Positions 1 to 8,700 of a stretch of 32,245 bases of DNA are shown piece by piece (the first letter of the stretch is position 1; every line of letters begins with the position of its first letter). The notes beneath the pieces were generated by a model. That model had not been told where the DNA came from and made no database searches. It saw only the letters and a program-made list of their open reading frames with translations. Origin of the DNA: Chitinophagaceae bacterium (lineage in GTDB: Bacteria > Bacteroidota > Bacteroidia > Chitinophagales > Chitinophagaceae); NCBI GenBank assembly GCA_025934485.1, contig JAICXX010000054.1, positions 1 to 32,245 of the forward strand, in the 5' to 3' direction. Made by a program: the position numbers and the translations under genes.

Positions 1-1713
1 ATTACCCAGCTAACGACCGACGGCGCCTTCCGGCTGATCAATGGCACCTTCGACTGGGCCTATGAAGAAGAGTTCAGCTGCCGCGATGGCTTCCGCTGGA
101 GCCCCGATAGCAAAAGCATCGCCTACTGGCAGCTCGACGCCACCAAGGTGAAGAACTTCCTGATGATTGATAACACGGACTCGCTCTATCCGTTCACCAT
201 CCCCGTCGAATACCCTGTAGCCGGCGAAGACCCGTCACCCTGTCGCGTAGGCGTCATCAGCCTCGTCACCGGTAAGACCACCTGGATGGACGTCCCCGGC
301 GACAGCCGTCAACATTATATTCCGCGGATGGAATGGGCCGACAACAGCACCGAGCTCGTGCTCGAACAGCTTAACAGGAAACAAAACGACGCCAAAGTCT
401 TTATCTGCAACGCCGCCACCGGCGCCGCAACGCAGATCTATGAGGAAACGGACAAAGCCTGGATCGACGTCAAACACCGCTATAGCGACGACCCCACCGG
501 CTGGGAATGGATCGACGGCGGCAAGGACTTCCTCTGGGTATCGGAAAAAGATGGCTGGCGGCATCTCTTCAAGGAAAGCCGTGACGGAAAAAAGGAAACG
601 CTCCTCACCGTCGGAAACTACGATCTCATCTCCCTGAAAGCCATCGACGAGAAGAATCATTACGCCTATTTTCTCGCTTCCCCCGATAATGCAACCCAAC
701 AGTATTTGTATCGGGTAAACCTCGACGGAAAAGGCAAGCTCGAGCTGATCTCTCCCACGACTGAAAAAGGTACCCATAACTATACTATCGGACCCGGAGC
801 AGCCTACGCCACCCACAACTTCTCCAACCATCTCTATGAATTTGCGTCCGATTGGATAAGCCTGCCGAAACACACCATCATCAAAACCAATGAGCAGTCC
901 TCGCCGCGCCGCACGATGCCCCGGTATCCGGTGAAAATGTTCCAGATCACCACCGACGACGGCGTCACCATGGACGGCTGGATGATCCTGCCAAAGGATT
1001 TCGACAGCACAAAAAAATACGCTGTCCTCTTTAAAGTCTATACCGAACCCGCTGCCTGCACAGTAAAAGACGCCATCGGTTCGGCCGGCAACCCGCTCTA
1101 TGCCGGTGATCTCGCCGCCGACGGCTATATCCAGATCAGCCTCGACGGGCGAGGGACTCCGGCGCCCAAGGGCGCCGCCTGGCGAAAATGTATCTACCGC
1201 AAGATCGGCGATATCAATATCCGCGACCAGGCCATGGCAGCCAAAAAGATCCTGCAATGGCCCTTCGTCGACAGCAGCCGCATCGCAGTCAACGGCTGGA
1301 GCGGCGGCGGCTCGGCAACACTCAATCTCATGTTCCAGTATCCCGATATCTACAAAACGGGCATTGCCATCGCCCCCGTGGCCGATGAACTCCTTTATGA
1401 TAACATCTACCAGGAACGCTATATGGGGCTGCCGCAGGAAAATCGGGAGGATTTTGTCGACAATTCACCTCTTCATTATGCGAAAAATCTCAAAGGGCAC
1501 CTGCTCATCGTCCACGGCACGGGCGACGACAATGTCCATTACAAAGGTACCGAGGAACTGATCAACGAGCTGGTGAAATACGACCGGCCGTTTCAGGTCA
1601 TGGTCTATCCTAACCGGACACATGCCATTAACGAAGGCGAAGGGACCTCCCTGCATCTTTCGCATCTATTTACAGACTATCTTCGTGAACACTGCCCCGG
1701 CGGTGGCCGGTAA
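1..1713 (+). CDS. Dipeptidyl peptidase IV-type S9 serine peptidase (5' truncated)
   Basis: The reading frame is open from base 1, so the gene begins upstream; 570 residues are visible and roughly 150 are probably missing compared with bacterial DPP-IV enzymes. The visible part starts in the beta-propeller domain with the sequence DWAYEEEF (visible residues 18-25). This carries the double-Glu motif that in DPP-IV anchors the free N-terminus of the substrate and makes it release X-Pro dipeptides. The C-terminal alpha/beta hydrolase domain has the nucleophile Ser in GWSGGGS (Ser about visible residue 434; the usual form is GWSYGG), Asp in HGTGDDNVH and His in NRTHAI. Such enzymes are normally periplasmic or exported, but the signal peptide would be outside the window. 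It is followed 17 bases later by the arabinofuranosidase gene, so the two are probably co-transcribed. Family call is firm; the preference for Pro- or Hyp-containing peptides is inferred. Confidence 0.93.
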   Translation: MTQLTTDGAFRLINGTFDWAYEEEFSCRDGFRWSPDSKSIAYWQLDATKVKNFLMIDNTDSLYPFTIPVEYPVAGEDPSPCRVGVISLVTGKTTWMDVPGDSRQHYIPRMEWADNSTELVLEQLNRKQNDAKVFICNAATGAATQIYEETDKAWIDVKHRYSDDPTGWEWIDGGKDFLWVSEKDGWRHLFKESRDGKKETLLTVGNYDLISLKAIDEKNHYAYFLASPDNATQQYLYRVNLDGKGKLELISPTTEKGTHNYTIGPGAAYATHNFSNHLYEFASDWISLPKHTIIKTNEQSSPRRTMPRYPVKMFQITTDDGVTMDGWMILPKDFDSTKKYAVLFKVYTEPAACTVKDAIGSAGNPLYAGDLAADGYIQISLDGRGTPAPKGAAWRKCIYRKIGDINIRDQAMAAKKILQWPFVDSSRIAVNGWSGGGSATLNLMFQYPDIYKTGIAIAPVADELLYDNIYQERYMGLPQENREDFVDNSPLHYAKNLKGHLLIVHGTGDDNVHYKGTEELINELVKYDRPFQVMVYPNRTHAINEGEGTSLHLSHLFTDYLREHCPGGGR

Positions 1714-1730
1714 CGAAACAGCAAGAGATC

Positions 1731-4148
1731 GTGAATATGCAACGTAAATCATCCCTCGTCGCGGCAGCATCGCTTGTCGCCGCAATTGCGCTGGCCCCCG
1801 CGGCCGGAGCGATCGCCCAGTCCTACGTCCCTGAATATACGAACGCCGCCGTTAAAGAACGGCCGGCCATCACCATCCGGGCCTATCCCTTCGATCTCCG
1901 CGATGTCCGTCTCCTCGACGGCCCGTTTAAAGACGCGATGGAAGCCGATGTCCGCTACCTGCTCGAGATCCAGCCGGATCGCCTGCTGTCGGAATTTCGC
2001 GCCCATGCCGGTCTCGAACCAAAAGCCCCAAAATATGGCGGCTGGGAGTCCTCCGGTCTCGCCGGGCATACCCTCGGTCACTATCTCTCGGCCTGCTCCA
2101 TGGAATATGCCTCCACGGGTGATACCGCCTTCCTCCATCGTGTCGATTATATCGTCGACGAACTGGCTGTCTGCCAGGCTGCCCGGAGCAAGAATTCCAC
2201 ACCGGGCATGTTATCCATGAACGGGTATGTCGGCGCCATCCCCCGGGAAGATACCCTCTGGACCGAAGTGGCTGCCGGCAACATCCGCTCGCATGGCTTC
2301 GATCTCAACGGCGCCTGGTCGCCCTGGTATACCGTCCACAAGGTCATGGCCGGTCTGCTCGACGCCTGGCTCTATTGCAACAACGACAAAGCCCTTAAGA
2401 TCGAACGTGGCCTGGCAGACTGGACCGCAACAGTAATCGATAATCTCTCCGACTCGACCCTGCAAAAAATGCTCCTCTGCGAATACGGCGGCATGAACGA
2501 CGTCCTGGCAAATACGTACGCGATCACCGGAGACAAGAAATACCTTGAGCTTTCGTATAAGTTTTACGACAAACGTATCCTCGACTCGCTATCACAAGGT
2601 CTCGACGACCTCGCCGGAAAACATTCCAATACCCAGATCCCAAAGGTCATCGGCTGCGCCCGCCGCTACGAGCTCACGGCCGACAAACGGGATAGCAGCA
2701 TTGCCCAGTCCTTCTGGTCCATCGTCGTCGACGACCATACCTACGCCACTGGCGGCAACAGCGACTACGAATACCTCGGCAAGGCAAAGGCCCTGAACAA
2801 CGAACTCACGGACAATACCACCGAAACCTGCAATACATACAATATGCTCAAGCTCACCAGGCATCTCTTTGCCTGGCATCCTTCCGCCACGCTCATGGAT
2901 TATTACGAACGCGCGTTGTATAACCATATCCTCGCTTCGCAGAACCACGCGACCGGTATGATGACCTATTTCCTTCCGCTGCGCATGGGCGGCCGCAAGG
3001 AATACAGCGACGAGTTCAACACCTTTACCTGCTGTGTCGGCACGGGCATGGAAAACCACGTGAAATATGGTGAGACGATCTATTCCCGCGGCGCAGACGG
3101 CAGCCTCTTCGTAAACCTCTTCATCCCGTCGCGACTCACCTGGCGTGAAAAAGGCATTACCGTCGAACAGCGTACCACCCTTCCCGTTAACGACTACACA
3201 ACGCTGACCATCTCGACAGCCCACCCGACAGACCTCTCGCTGCGCATCCGCAAACCCGGCTGGGCCGGTGACGTCCGCCTGCTCGTCAACGGCGTGCCGC
3301 AATCGACGCCTATCGACGCCCATGGCTATCTCTTTATCCGCCGAAACTGGAAGAACGGCGATAAGATCCAGGTCCATTTCGCCGAAGATTTCTATACCCG
3401 GGCGATTCCCGACAACCCTGCCCGCATCGCCATCTTCTATGGTCCGGTATTGCTGTCGGGCGAGCTGGGTAATACCGAGCCCGACCCGGTAAAAGGCATC
3501 CCCGTACTGGTCTCGCCGAGCGAAGACCCTAACAAGTGGATACGTCGCACCGATCCGAACCGGCTGGTCTTCCAGACCTCCAAAGTCGGCCAGCCCGGCG
3601 ACGTCACTTTGGTCCCCTTAAATACCACGGAGAACGAATACTACAGCGTCTATTGGGACTATTTCACCCCGGCCACCTGGGCCCTGCAAAAGGAGAAATA
3701 TGCGGCGGAAAGAAAACGTGAACAGGAGCTCGAAGAACATACCATCGATAAGCTAAGACTTGGCGAAATGCAACCTGAGCGTGATCACTCCTTTGCCGGC
3801 GAAGGCCTGCTCACCGGGGAGGACCATGGCAAAAAATGGCGCTCCACCGAAGAGGGCGGCTACTTTTCTTTTACCATGAAAGTCGATTCCACTGCCGGTA
3901 ACACCCTGTATTGTGATTATTGGGGCGACGATCACCGCGGCCGCATCTTCGATATCCAGGTCGATGGCCAAACGATCGCCACCCAAAACCTCACCTCCTT
4001 TAAACAAAGTAAATTTTACGAAATTACCTATCCCATACCGCAGGAACTGGTAAAAGGAAAACAAACCGTTACCGTCAGGTTCGCCGCCCATTCGCCCCGC
4101 AACGGCGTAGGCCCCGTCTCGGGAACCATCCGCATGATCAGGAACTAA
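1731..4148 (+). CDS. Secreted beta-L-arabinofuranosidase, DUF1680 (GH127/GH146)
   Basis: 805 residues from a GTG at 1731; the ATG at 1737 is an equally good start. A signal peptide is obvious (residues 1-29, hydrophobic run ending AGAIAQ). The catalytic (alpha/alpha)6 domain shows the cysteine-zinc active site known from HypBA1 of Bifidobacterium longum: Glu365 and Cys367 in TTETCNTYN, and Cys434-Cys435 in TFTCCVGTG. Beta-sandwich regions follow, with a C-terminal module after about residue 680 resembling the DUF4986/DUF6805 tails of Bacteroidota homologues. GH127 enzymes release beta-L-arabinofuranose, including from hydroxyproline-linked arabino-oligosaccharides of extensin; the related GH146 acts on pectic arabinan. 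I cannot separate the two families by eye. The neighbouring prolyl-type peptidases and hydroxyproline-pathway-like genes favour a glycoprotein substrate. The gene ends 13 bases before the convergent AraC gene. Confidence 0.93.
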   Translation: MNMQRKSSLVAAASLVAAIALAPAAGAIAQSYVPEYTNAAVKERPAITIRAYPFDLRDVRLLDGPFKDAMEADVRYLLEIQPDRLLSEFRAHAGLEPKAPKYGGWESSGLAGHTLGHYLSACSMEYASTGDTAFLHRVDYIVDELAVCQAARSKNSTPGMLSMNGYVGAIPREDTLWTEVAAGNIRSHGFDLNGAWSPWYTVHKVMAGLLDAWLYCNNDKALKIERGLADWTATVIDNLSDSTLQKMLLCEYGGMNDVLANTYAITGDKKYLELSYKFYDKRILDSLSQGLDDLAGKHSNTQIPKVIGCARRYELTADKRDSSIAQSFWSIVVDDHTYATGGNSDYEYLGKAKALNNELTDNTTETCNTYNMLKLTRHLFAWHPSATLMDYYERALYNHILASQNHATGMMTYFLPLRMGGRKEYSDEFNTFTCCVGTGMENHVKYGETIYSRGADGSLFVNLFIPSRLTWREKGITVEQRTTLPVNDYTTLTISTAHPTDLSLRIRKPGWAGDVRLLVNGVPQSTPIDAHGYLFIRRNWKNGDKIQVHFAEDFYTRAIPDNPARIAIFYGPVLLSGELGNTEPDPVKGIPVLVSPSEDPNKWIRRTDPNRLVFQTSKVGQPGDVTLVPLNTTENEYYSVYWDYFTPATWALQKEKYAAERKREQELEEHTIDKLRLGEMQPERDHSFAGEGLLTGEDHGKKWRSTEEGGYFSFTMKVDSTAGNTLYCDYWGDDHRGRIFDIQVDGQTIATQNLTSFKQSKFYEITYPIPQELVKGKQTVTVRFAAHSPRNGVGPVSGTIRMIRN

Positions 4149-4161
4149 CGGCCGCCAGTGC

Positions 4162-5043
4162 TCAGGCCTCTACATTTTGCATATAGCTTTCAAGATACTC
4201 GCTCGGTGATTTGCTCGTAACGCTTTTAAAGACCCGATTGAAATTGGTGATGCTGTTGAACCCGCAATTGTACGCCACGGTGGCGATGCTGTCGAAATGC
4301 CCGTCCGTGAGCTTTTTACAGGCTTCGTTGATCCGCACTTCGTTGAGGAAGGAAACAAAAGTATGCAGCGTATGTTTCTTGAAATACCGGCAGAAAGCCT
4401 GCGGTGTCATATGCGCTTGCTTGGCAACATCTTCCAGGGTAATCGGCTTGTCGTACATCTGCATGATGAAATTATAGATGGCACCGATCCGGATGCCTTC
4501 GTGCTCACTATAGGAGGCCGGCTGCGTACACGAAGACAAAGGTTCCAGTTCCTGGAAAGACGATAAAAGCTTCAACAGTTCGATAAAATGCACCAGCTGA
4601 TCTACTCCCGAGCTGTTCTGCATCTCCAGCATCTTGGTCGAGATCTCGTCGGCATGCTGGGGTGGTACCTTGAAACCGGTTTGGCGGTTCATCAGGAAAT
4701 TTTTCAGGTTCTTGATCTCCGGTAGCTCGAAAAAGCTGTCCAGCTGCCCCTTGACGTTAAAAAAGATATTCAGGGTCTGGACCTTCTTCCGGCTCGACGG
4801 GGCGAAATAGGAGGGGTCGCTCTTAAAGACATGCGGCATATTCACACCCAACCAGTAGATGTCTCCGCTCCGGAAGGCGTGCATGTTGTTCTCAGCTACC
4901 AGCGTCCCCTCGCCCTGCTGGATCCAGGTCAGCTGGATCTCCTGGTGCCGGTGCAGATGAGGATAGAAATGAGGAAGCTCATCCTTTTGGACGATCACTG
5001 TTTTGTCGTGCGGCACCGGTATCGTGAATTGGAGAACTTTCAT
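4162..5043 (-). CDS. AraC-family transcriptional regulator
   Basis: The frame is open to 5100, but I place the start at the ATG at 5043 (protein beginning MKVLQFTIPV), giving 293 residues. AGAGG lies upstream of that codon and the extra 19 residues look non-conserved. The N-terminal half is a cupin-like ligand-sensing domain (HLHRHQEIQ, then a GDIYWLG turn). The C-terminal ~100 residues hold the two helix-turn-helix motifs of AraC/XylS proteins (ITLEDVAKQAHMTPQAFCRYFKK and the FDSIATVAYNCGFNSITNFNRVFK segment). It is divergent from the DadA-like gene across 132 bases and is the natural candidate regulator of the downstream amino-acid catabolic run. The inducer cannot be read from sequence; Hyp or a pathway intermediate is a guess from context. 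It ends convergently with the arabinofuranosidase gene. Confidence 0.9.
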   Translation of the reverse strand: MKVLQFTIPVPHDKTVIVQKDELPHFYPHLHRHQEIQLTWIQQGEGTLVAENNMHAFRSGDIYWLGVNMPHVFKSDPSYFAPSSRKKVQTLNIFFNVKGQLDSFFELPEIKNLKNFLMNRQTGFKVPPQHADEISTKMLEMQNSSGVDQLVHFIELLKLLSSFQELEPLSSCTQPASYSEHEGIRIGAIYNFIMQMYDKPITLEDVAKQAHMTPQAFCRYFKKHTLHTFVSFLNEVRINEACKKLTDGHFDSIATVAYNCGFNSITNFNRVFKSVTSKSPSEYLESYMQNVEA

Positions 5044-5107
5044 AACATTGAATTTACCTCTTTTCTCAGATATTACCATCCAAATATCAAAATCAGGCAA
5101 AAACTGG

Positions 5108-5171
5108 TTAAAATACGGTCAATAAGGGTTAGGATCGCTAAAATGCCCCTGATCTTTTCCCCTTATTTTTG
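5108..5171. promoter_or_regulatory. Candidate promoter and activator region for the FAD dehydrogenase run
   Basis: The divergent spacer contains two similar stretches, GGTTAAAATACGG (from about 5109) and CGCTAAAATGCCC (from about 5136), roughly three helical turns apart. Direct repeats like this are typical of AraC-family sites. A TATTTTTG at 5164-5171 matches the Bacteroidota -7 consensus TAnnTTTG but lies only 5 bases before the start codon, so if used the transcript would be nearly leaderless. I find no convincing -33 element. Weak call. Confidence 0.25.
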
Positions 5172-5175
5172 TTTC

Positions 5176-6435
5176 ATGGGAAAAAATATAGTCGTCATCG
5201 GTGGCGGCATAATAGGTTTAAGCTCTGCATATTATCTTCAAAAGGCTGGACATAGGGTTACCGTTTTGGACAAGTCGGATTTCATGGACAACTGCTCCTA
5301 TGGCAACTGTGGTTACGTCTGTCCCAGTCATTTTATCCCCCTGGCTACCCCCGGAATCGTCCGTCAGGGACTAAAGTGGATGCTAAACTCCCAAAGCCCC
5401 TTTTATGTGCAACCCCGGCTAAGTCGCTCACTGATCGACTGGGGCCTGAAATTCATGAAGAGCGCCACTCCCGAACATGTGGAGCATTCGGCCCTTCCCC
5501 TCAAGGATATCGCCGTTCTCAGCCAGTACGAATACGAAAATACCTGGCGCCCGCTGCCTCATTTCGAGTTCGCCTACGAACACAAAGGCCTGCTCGAGAT
5601 CTTTCAAACGCAAGCGGCTGCTGAGCATGCTCACCATACCGTTGAAAAGGCACACGCCATCGGGCTCACCGATACCCAACTGCTGGACCAAAAGGCACTG
5701 CAGGAAAAAGAACCCCACACCCGCGTCAACGGGCTGGGTGCGATCTTCTTCCGTTGTGACGCCCATCTGTATCCGAATAAATTGATGCATGGTCTCCTCG
5801 ACCTGCTCCGCTCTGCCGGTGTGGAGCTACTGCCAAACCGCGAGGTCCTGCGTTTCGAGACCGGCAACGGCTCCGTCAAAAAGCTGATCACTTCGCAGGA
5901 GGCCTTCGAGGCCGATGCCATCGTTGTGGCCACCGGCTCCTGGAGCCGCGAAATGGCCGCCCTGCTCGATACCCGGCTTCCCCTCGTGCCCGGCCGCGGC
6001 TACTCCGTCACCCTGGAAGACTCACCTTATCGGGTTAACTATCCCGCCATCCTCGTGGAAGGACGCGCGGCAATCACGCCCATGGACGGCAACAAGATCC
6101 GTTTCGGGGGAACCATGGAGATCACGTCTACGCATACACCTCCCCGCTACGCGCGGGTACAGGGTATCCTCAATGCCGTAAAACGCTTCTTCCCCGATTT
6201 CGATGTAACCATGCCTCCCCGCGAAAAGATATGGTACGGCTACCGTCCCTGTTCAGCCGATGGCCTGCCCTATATCGGCCGGATAAAACGATACAACAAC
6301 GTCGTCGTCGCCACCGGCCATTCGATGCTGGGGCTTAGCCTCGGCGCCGGTACCGGTAAAGTGGTGAGCGAGCTGGTGGACGAAAAACCCACCAGCATCG
6401 ATCTCTCCCCATTTGCCGTAGAGCGATTCGATTGA
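5176..6435 (+). CDS. DadA-like FAD-dependent D-amino-acid dehydrogenase (candidate D-hydroxyproline dehydrogenase)
   Basis: 419 residues. The frame extends upstream into the regulator gene, but the dinucleotide-binding fold begins right at the ATG at 5176 (MGKNIVVIGGGIIGLSS), so this start is secure. Residues 5-34 form the FAD-binding beta-alpha-beta unit with GGGIIG and an Asp ending strand 2 (VTVLD). The C-terminus has the second FAD-contact region (VVATGHSMLGLSLGAGTGK), as in DadA and other DAO-fold dehydrogenases. DadA-type enzymes oxidise D-amino acids to imino acids at the membrane and pass electrons to quinones. In the trans-4-hydroxyproline pathway a single-chain DadA relative (LhpB type) oxidises cis-4-hydroxy-D-proline to pyrroline-4-hydroxy-2-carboxylate. 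A DapA-superfamily gene two positions downstream, the class that performs the next step, makes this role plausible. The Hyp 2-epimerase is not in view. Generic D-amino-acid oxidation is the alternative. Its TGA overlaps the next ATG. Confidence 0.9.
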   Translation: MGKNIVVIGGGIIGLSSAYYLQKAGHRVTVLDKSDFMDNCSYGNCGYVCPSHFIPLATPGIVRQGLKWMLNSQSPFYVQPRLSRSLIDWGLKFMKSATPEHVEHSALPLKDIAVLSQYEYENTWRPLPHFEFAYEHKGLLEIFQTQAAAEHAHHTVEKAHAIGLTDTQLLDQKALQEKEPHTRVNGLGAIFFRCDAHLYPNKLMHGLLDLLRSAGVELLPNREVLRFETGNGSVKKLITSQEAFEADAIVVATGSWSREMAALLDTRLPLVPGRGYSVTLEDSPYRVNYPAILVEGRAAITPMDGNKIRFGGTMEITSTHTPPRYARVQGILNAVKRFFPDFDVTMPPREKIWYGYRPCSADGLPYIGRIKRYNNVVVATGHSMLGLSLGAGTGKVVSELVDEKPTSIDLSPFAVERFD

Positions 6436-8609
6436 TGAATATGAAAAAAATAATACTGCTTCACGGGGTGCTTCTTTGTACCCTCGTGCAGGTGGCCGCG
6501 CAGCCGCTCATGCCAGCCCAACCCGGCTCGGCGAGTACACCATATGAGCCCTCTCGTGCCGAGACCATGGACCGCTATCGCAAAGCGCACTATCTCGATA
6601 GCATCGCTACCCGCTCTATCTTCAAGGCAACCGTCCGCCCGCACTGGTCCGCCGATGGCACCTCGTTCTGGTACCGGAATTACCTCAGGGACAGCGTGAA
6701 ACAATATGTCCTCGTGGATGCCGTCAAAGGCACCCGAACGATCCTCGACGCCGAACCCGCCGACACCGTCACCCGCCACACCGGTTTCCAACGATATACC
6801 GGCAGACGCTGGGCGTCCTTCTCCACGGACTCGCTCTCGCCCGATAAACACTGGGTGGCCTCCATCCGCAGTGGCAACGTCTACATAAGACCTGCAAGCG
6901 GCAGCAATAGTACCCGCCTTAGCACCGACGGCGACAACGGTACAGCCCTCACCACAGACGGTGACACGGCCAAACCCTACGGCAACCTGGCCTGGTCCCC
7001 GGACAGCAAATATGTCGTCGGGTATCATATCCATCCCGTCAAAGACTCCGCCGTATACTATGTACTCTCCTCGGTTAAAGGCACCACCCGCGGACAGCTA
7101 AAGATGCATCCCTATAAACAGCCCGGCGACCCCTTTACCACCTATGAGATGTTCATCTTCCGGCCGGAGGATAAAAAAACGCTGAAAGTAAATACCCCCG
7201 TGATCGACTTCTTCGGCGCGCCCGAATTGCACTGGCGTTATCACGATAACCGCTATTTCACCTTCGAACGCGTCGAGCGCGGCCATCAGCGCTTTCGCAT
7301 CTTCGAGGTCGATGCGGCGACGGCGCAGACCCGCACCGTCTATGATGAAAATACCAATACCTTCATCTACGAATCCCGCCTCTTTACCTACTACCTTCCC
7401 GAGACTAATGAGCTGCTGATGACCTCCGAAAAGGATGGCTGGCAACACCTATACCTCTACGACCTGCTCAAGGGTGTCCAAAAACAGGAGATCACCCGCG
7501 GTCCGTGGATCGTCAGGAATATCGATAGCATCGACACCAAAAAACGGGAGATCTGGTTCTCCGCCAGCGGTATGAACCCCGGCGAAGACCCTTACTATGT
7601 ACACTATTACCGCATCGGCTTCGACGGCAAACACCTCGTGGACCTGACACCGGCTCACGACAATCATATCGTCACCTTCTCGCCGGACCGGAAGTACTTC
7701 CTCGATGCACATTCCGAGATCGACGTGCCTACCGTGACCGAGTTGCACCGTACCTCCGACGGCAAAAAGCTGCTCGAGGTGGAACACGCGGACGCCTCGC
7801 TCTACCTGGCCGCCGGCTTCCGTTTTCCCGAACCCTTTCATGCCAAAGGCAGGGACGGGGTCACCGATATCTGGGGCGTCATCGTCCGGCCCAACGACTA
7901 TGATTCCACCAAACGTTACCCCATCATCGAGAATATCTACGCCGGCCCCCAGGACGCCTTCGTACCAAAGGACTTCACCAGCCGCTATGGTGAAATGCAA
8001 AGTATTGCTCAGCTGGGCTTTATCGTCGTACAAATCGACGGCATGGGTACCGCCAACCGCTCCAAGGCCTTTCATGACGTCTGCTGGAAGAACATCGCCG
8101 ACGCCGGTTTCCCGGATCGCATGCTGTGGATCAAGGCCATGGCTGCCCGCTACCTGTATGCCGATACCAGTAGGGTAGGGCTCTACGGCACTTCCGCCGG
8201 CGGTCAGAATTCGCTTGGCGGCCTGCTTTTCCACGGCGATTTCTACAAGGCCGCCGTGTCTTCCTGCGGCTGTCATGACAACCGCATCGACAAACAATGG
8301 TGGAACGAACAGTGGATGGGCTACCCCGTTGGAAAACACTACGACGAACAGTCCAATGTGACCAATGCCTGGAAATTGCATGGCGATCTGCTGCTGATGG
8401 TCGGCGAAGCCGATAACAACGTCCCGCCCGAGTCGACCTACCGGGTCGCCGACGCGCTGATCAAGGCGGGTAAGACCTTCGAATTCCTGCCCATTCCAGG
8501 CTCCGACCATACGGACGGAGGGCCTTACGGCCGGATCGAACGGCGCGATTTCTTTGTCCGTCACCTGCTGGGGGTAGAACCACCGCACCGTAACCAGCAA
8601 GAGCTCTAA
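6435..8609 (+). CDS. Secreted S9-family prolyl oligopeptidase/DPP-like peptidase
   Basis: 724 residues from the ATG at 6435, which overlaps the preceding stop as TGATG; an in-frame TTG at 6432 is less likely. A signal peptide is clear (KKIILLHGVLLCTLVQVAAQ). Residues ~60-480 form a DPP-IV N-terminal-type beta-propeller with WSPDSKYV and EKDGWQHLYLYD repeats. The hydrolase domain has Ser in GTSAGGQNS (about residue 587), Asp in VGEADNNVPP and His in GSDHTDGG. It lacks the obvious double-Glu loop of the first peptidase in the window, so it may have a different exo- or endo-preference. It is translationally coupled to an amino-acid dehydrogenase gene and followed by a DapA-like gene, which suggests it supplies proline- or hydroxyproline-containing peptide fragments to that pathway. 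Subfamily within S9 is uncertain. Confidence 0.93.
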   Translation: MNMKKIILLHGVLLCTLVQVAAQPLMPAQPGSASTPYEPSRAETMDRYRKAHYLDSIATRSIFKATVRPHWSADGTSFWYRNYLRDSVKQYVLVDAVKGTRTILDAEPADTVTRHTGFQRYTGRRWASFSTDSLSPDKHWVASIRSGNVYIRPASGSNSTRLSTDGDNGTALTTDGDTAKPYGNLAWSPDSKYVVGYHIHPVKDSAVYYVLSSVKGTTRGQLKMHPYKQPGDPFTTYEMFIFRPEDKKTLKVNTPVIDFFGAPELHWRYHDNRYFTFERVERGHQRFRIFEVDAATAQTRTVYDENTNTFIYESRLFTYYLPETNELLMTSEKDGWQHLYLYDLLKGVQKQEITRGPWIVRNIDSIDTKKREIWFSASGMNPGEDPYYVHYYRIGFDGKHLVDLTPAHDNHIVTFSPDRKYFLDAHSEIDVPTVTELHRTSDGKKLLEVEHADASLYLAAGFRFPEPFHAKGRDGVTDIWGVIVRPNDYDSTKRYPIIENIYAGPQDAFVPKDFTSRYGEMQSIAQLGFIVVQIDGMGTANRSKAFHDVCWKNIADAGFPDRMLWIKAMAARYLYADTSRVGLYGTSAGGQNSLGGLLFHGDFYKAAVSSCGCHDNRIDKQWWNEQWMGYPVGKHYDEQSNVTNAWKLHGDLLLMVGEADNNVPPESTYRVADALIKAGKTFEFLPIPGSDHTDGGPYGRIERRDFFVRHLLGVEPPHRNQQEL

Positions 8610-8640
8610 GACATTAATAACCGGTTAAAATTTGACAAGG

Positions 8641-8657
8641 ATTGATTAAAAATCAAT
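8641..8657. promoter_or_regulatory. Perfect inverted repeat ATTGATT-N3-AATCAAT upstream of the DapA-like gene
   Basis: Seven-base arms pair exactly around AAA in the 91-base spacer between the S9 peptidase and the DapA-like gene. It lies between a TTGACA at 8632 and a TAnnTTTG match at 8681. The position suits an operator for an internal promoter; the region is AT-rich, so chance is possible. Confidence 0.3.
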
Positions 8658-8680
8658 ATACATACACCATCTCTTATAAA

Positions 8681-8688
8681 TACTTTTG
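8681..8688 (+). promoter_or_regulatory. Candidate Bacteroidota -7 promoter element (TACTTTTG)
   Basis: This exact match to TAnnTTTG lies 12 bases upstream of the ATG at 8701. It would give the DapA-like gene, permease and GH39 their own promoter within the run. No clear -33 TTG is seen at the expected distance. Confidence 0.3.
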
Positions 8689-8700
8689 AAAAAAAACCTT

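Noticed and set aside
235..1257. Long minus-strand open frame opposite the DPP-IV gene
   Set aside because: It is the antisense shadow of a well-supported peptidase; high GC leaves few stops in that frame and the translation has no recognisable domain.
7449..8600. 383-codon minus-strand frame opposite the second S9 peptidase
   Set aside because: It mirrors the catalytic domain of the peptidase and has no family features of its own.
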